A stretch of 57,093 nucleotides of DNA from Rhodospirillaceae bacterium (GTDB lineage Bacteria; Pseudomonadota; Alphaproteobacteria; CACIAM-22H2), in the NCBI GenBank assembly GCA_022843945.1, contig JALHMR010000033.1, positions 1 through 57,093 of the forward strand, written 5' to 3'. Position numbers and translations under genes: made by a program. Below are positions 54,825 to 57,093 of the stretch, piece after piece. Under the pieces are notes generated by a model. It was not told the DNA's origin. It did not search any database and saw only the letters and a program-made list of their open reading frames with translations. Within the stretch, counting starts at the first letter, position 1. Each line of letters opens with the position of its first letter.

Positions 54825-54830
54825 GCGTTC

Positions 54831-55703
54831 CTAGGCTGTCGTCGTCGTATCCGAGCGGGAATTCGGCGTCACCTCGCCTGACGCCGCCGGCAACGCCGGC
54901 GCGGGCAGCGGCTCGTCGTCGATCACCGCGCGCCGCGCCTGGGCCTGCGACCACACCGAGATCGGGATGCTGGCCAGGTAGAGCGCGCCGCCGATCACGA
55001 AAGTGAGGAACGGCTCGCTGGCGATCGCCGCGACGAGAAGGGCGGAGAGCAGCAGGATCGGCAGCGCCATCGACGGGGTGAGCTTCACCTTCTTGGTCGA
55101 GAAGGTCGGGATGCGGCTCACCATCAGCGCCGCGACGCCGAGCAGCACGACGGCGTTGAGCAAGGGCCGATCGAAGAGACCCGGCCCGAACTGGATCGTC
55201 CCCATCATCGGCAGCAGGCCGAGGAAAGCGCCCATCGGCGCCGGCACGCCGACGAAATAAGCCCCGGCCCAGGGCGGCGGGTTGGGATCGCCGATCATCG
55301 TGTTGAAGCGCGCCAGGCGCAGCGCGCAGCACACGGCGAAGACCAGGCAGAAAGCCCAGCCGAGGCCGCCCCACTGGTGCAGCGTGGCCAGGTAAACGAG
55401 CATCGCCGGCACCGCGCCGAAGCACAGGAAGTCCGACAGGGAGTCGAGCTCCGCGCCAAATTTCGAGGTGCCGTTCAGCAGGCGCGCCAGCCGGCCATCG
55501 AGCACGTCGAGGATGGCGGCCACGAGAATGGCGAAGATCGCCAGGTCCCAGCGGCCCATGAGGCCGAAGCGCAGGCCGGTGAAGCCGGCGCACAACGCCA
55601 GCACGGTCAGCACGTTGGGAATGAGCCGGTTGATCGTTGGCGGCTCGAAGCGCGGCCGGCGCAGGCGCAGCCGGTCGCGGCGGAAACGGGCGGGTCCGAA
55701 CAT
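54831..55703 (-). CDS. pssA: CDP-diacylglycerol–serine O-phosphatidyltransferase
   Basis: Membrane enzyme making phosphatidylserine from CDP-diacylglycerol and serine. The CDP-alcohol phosphotransferase motif is complete: LDVLDGRLARLLNGTSKFGAELDSLSDFLCFG (D-G-x2-A-R-x8-G-x3-D-x3-D). Further hydrophobic segments give about eight spans. The 290-residue protein includes a soluble Arg-rich N-terminus (FRRDRLRLRRPRFEPP). It starts inside the psd stop (one-base overlap at 55703), so the two steps to phosphatidylethanolamine are coupled. Confidence 0.95.
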   Translation of the reverse strand: MFGPARFRRDRLRLRRPRFEPPTINRLIPNVLTVLALCAGFTGLRFGLMGRWDLAIFAILVAAILDVLDGRLARLLNGTSKFGAELDSLSDFLCFGAVPAMLVYLATLHQWGGLGWAFCLVFAVCCALRLARFNTMIGDPNPPPWAGAYFVGVPAPMGAFLGLLPMMGTIQFGPGLFDRPLLNAVVLLGVAALMVSRIPTFSTKKVKLTPSMALPILLLSALLVAAIASEPFLTFVIGGALYLASIPISVWSQAQARRAVIDDEPLPAPALPAASGEVTPNSRSDTTTTA

Positions 55704-56398
55704 CAGCGCACTTCTCCCGACCGCGTCCCCTCCTGCGACTGGAGGTCCGCGATCACGGTTTCACCGGCAATGGCACGCTGGCCGACGCTGACCAGCGGCG
55801 CCACGCCCGGCGGCAGATAGACGTCGACACGGCTGCCGAAACGGATCAGGCCGTAGCGCTCGCCGGCGCGCGCGACCTGCCCGAGCTTCAGCGTGCATTT
55901 GATGCGCCGCGCGATGAGGCCGGCGATCTGCACCACGGCAAGGTCGCGGCCGTCGTTCAACGTCAGGCGGACCGACATGCGCTCGTTGTCTTCGCTCGCC
56001 TTGTCGAGGGCGGCGTTAACGAAGGCGCCCGGCCGATAGTCCAGCGCGCTGACCGTGCCGTCGGCCGGCACGCGCTGAATATGCACGTCGAAGATATTCA
56101 GGAAGATGCTGACCCGCGTGAGCGGTGTCGTGCCCATACCCAGCTCGGCCGGCGGCGGCGCCTCGACGATCAGACTGACCTCGCCATCGGCCGGGCTCAT
56201 CACCAGGCCAGACCGGACCGGCGTCACGCGGTCGGGGTCGCGGAAGAAGTAGGCCATCCACAGCGTGACAATCACACCGAGGATACCGAGCGGCATCCAC
56301 AGCCATCCGAGGAGCAGCGTGACCAACGCGCTGCCCAGCACGAAGGGGGTCCCCTCGGGGTGAAGGCGCGTCGAAACGGAACGGAACATCGGATGCAT
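55703..56398 (-). CDS. psd: Phosphatidylserine decarboxylase (short/PSD-A type)
   Basis: Makes phosphatidylethanolamine by decarboxylating phosphatidylserine. Short form of 231 residues: an N-terminal membrane segment ([39 protein letters not shown]), [33 protein letters not shown], and the self-cleavage site in [13 protein letters not shown], where the Ser becomes the pyruvoyl group. ATG 56398 is used; a longer frame to 56461 is not conserved. It precedes and overlaps pssA. Confidence 0.95.
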   Translation of the reverse strand: MHPMFRSVSTRLHPEGTPFVLGSALVTLLLGWLWMPLGILGVIVTLWMAYFFRDPDRVTPVRSGLVMSPADGEVSLIVEAPPPAELGMGTTPLTRVSIFLNIFDVHIQRVPADGTVSALDYRPGAFVNAALDKASEDNERMSVRLTLNDGRDLAVVQIAGLIARRIKCTLKLGQVARAGERYGLIRFGSRVDVYLPPGVAPLVSVGQRAIAGETVIADLQSQEGTRSGEVR

Positions 56399-56518
56399 GT
56401 CTAACCCAATCTGCGGTATCCCAAGGCGGCGCAGTCTACTCACCGCCAAGCTTCGGGTCACGCGATAGAAACGCGTGGCGGCGCGACTTGATCCCGGCCG
56501 CTACCGAGATATGGGTAC

Positions 56519-57093
56519 TTAGTTGGTCCGCGTAAGGCTGAAGACCTGGCCCGGATAAATCAGGTCCGGGTCGCGGATCTGGTCCTTGTTGGCCTCGTAG
56601 ATGACCGTATAGGCCGTGCCCAGCCCGTGCGCGCGCCGGGCGATGCGCCAGAGCGAATCTCCCGGCTGAACGACGACCATGGTCTGCGCGGAATCCGTGC
56701 TTTCGATCTCGGCGCGCTGGAACGGGATCTCGATGCGCATGGCGACGCGTCCGTCGGCGGCGAGTTCGTCGAGCCGCAGCGTGTAGAGGCCGGGCGGCAG
56801 CGTGCCTTCGGGGATCAACATCCAGCGCCCCGCCGCGTTGGACTGGGCGCGGCCGATGAGTTTGTTCTCGATATACACCTGGACCGTCGTGTCGGGCGGC
56901 GCCCGACCGGCCAGCACCACCTTGCCGGTCGTATCGTAGTCGACGACATCGACCGACAGGCGCGGCGCGCCATCCCCGGCGCGCGCCGGCCCCTGCAGCA
57001 GCGTCGAGGCGCCCGTGCCGTCGCGCAGCGTGGCGACCGCCAGCGGTTGCGTTGCCTCTGTGGTCGGCCGGCCGGCGAGATCGCGGCCGCGCT
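56519..57093 (-). CDS. LysM-domain peptidoglycan-binding protein (5' part missing)
   Basis: The C-terminal 190 codons of a gene open to the right edge. The upstream part (about residues 1–55 of the visible piece) is an extended region (PRLSVDVVDYDTTGKVVLAGRAPPDTTVQVYIENKLIGRA) that resembles an Ig-like/beta-sandwich domain. A LysM domain follows (TMVVVQPGDSLWRIARRAHGLGTAYTVIYEANKDQIRDPDLIYPGQVFSL). It probably binds peptidoglycan in the periplasm. It ends with TAA at 56519–56521. Confidence 0.85.
   Translation of the reverse strand, partial: RGRDLAGRPTTEATQPLAVATLRDGTGASTLLQGPARAGDGAPRLSVDVVDYDTTGKVVLAGRAPPDTTVQVYIENKLIGRAQSNAAGRWMLIPEGTLPPGLYTLRLDELAADGRVAMRIEIPFQRAEIESTDSAQTMVVVQPGDSLWRIARRAHGLGTAYTVIYEANKDQIRDPDLIYPGQVFSLTRTN

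Overview
The window is a G+C-rich chromosomal segment of an alphaproteobacterium. The evidence is a MucR/Ros-type regulator, an LdtR-type MarR regulator, the order rpiB–glyA–nrdR–ribD–ribE–ribB–ribH–nusB–thiL, DUF1194 and DUF899 genes, and many ATGA/GTGA stop-start overlaps. The lineage is probably Rhodospirillales-like, but I cannot place it to genus from sequence alone. Most of the window is housekeeping or catabolic. Accessory features concentrate at about 29.6–41.0 kb.

Layout. At 1–7.5 kb a long minus-strand operon runs rpiB, glyA, nrdR, ribD, ribE, a RibBX-type ribB, ribH, nusB, thiL and a secreted protein cut by the window edge. It covers one-carbon, riboflavin and thiamine functions. 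Divergent from it, mucR (7974) has a good sigma70-like promoter and three helically phased AATATT boxes upstream. At 8.5–13.8 kb there is a complete branched-chain amino-acid type ABC transporter (livH-M-G-F, a DUF6867-like gene, substrate-binding protein). At 13.9–16.8 kb a pentapeptide-repeat protein is translationally coupled to a soluble histidine kinase. At 16.9–22.3 kb there is acyl-CoA metabolism (thioesterase, RidA, glutaryl-CoA dehydrogenase), an LdtR-like regulator and the two valine-degradation genes for 3-hydroxyisobutyryl-CoA hydrolase and 3-hydroxyisobutyrate dehydrogenase. At 22.3–29.6 kb lie a frameshifted SGNH hydrolase, a TTT-type binding protein coupled to adenine deaminase, hemB, a membrane-anchored nuclease-fold protein lacking catalytic residues, an ArsC/Spx-like protein and ogt.

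The accessory stretch holds a frameshifted VOC gene, a phosphoesterase, an A+T-rich two-gene module (a small domain protein plus a CHAT caspase-like protease behind an inverted repeat), three GFA-family genes, a DUF899 operon with a divergent TPR/HTH regulator, an ABC-F ATPase and an array of decayed copies of the 3' end of guaA. That array encloses an LtrA-like gene and an outer-membrane protein gene broken by an in-frame amber codon. It looks like the scar of repeated site-specific integrations at guaA.

From 41 kb on the region is again housekeeping: guaA, a GNAT enzyme, a DUF1194 protein, rsmB and guaB (purine and rRNA functions), rlmE–ppx, a ferric-type ABC importer without its ATPase, tRNA-Gln(CTG) beside a GlnRS gene (unusual for this class), small envelope genes, an OmpA-like lipoprotein, pssA–psd (phosphatidylethanolamine synthesis) and a truncated LysM protein.

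Several genes are broken by single-base changes (SGNH, VOC, outer-membrane protein). I cannot tell real decay from sequencing error.
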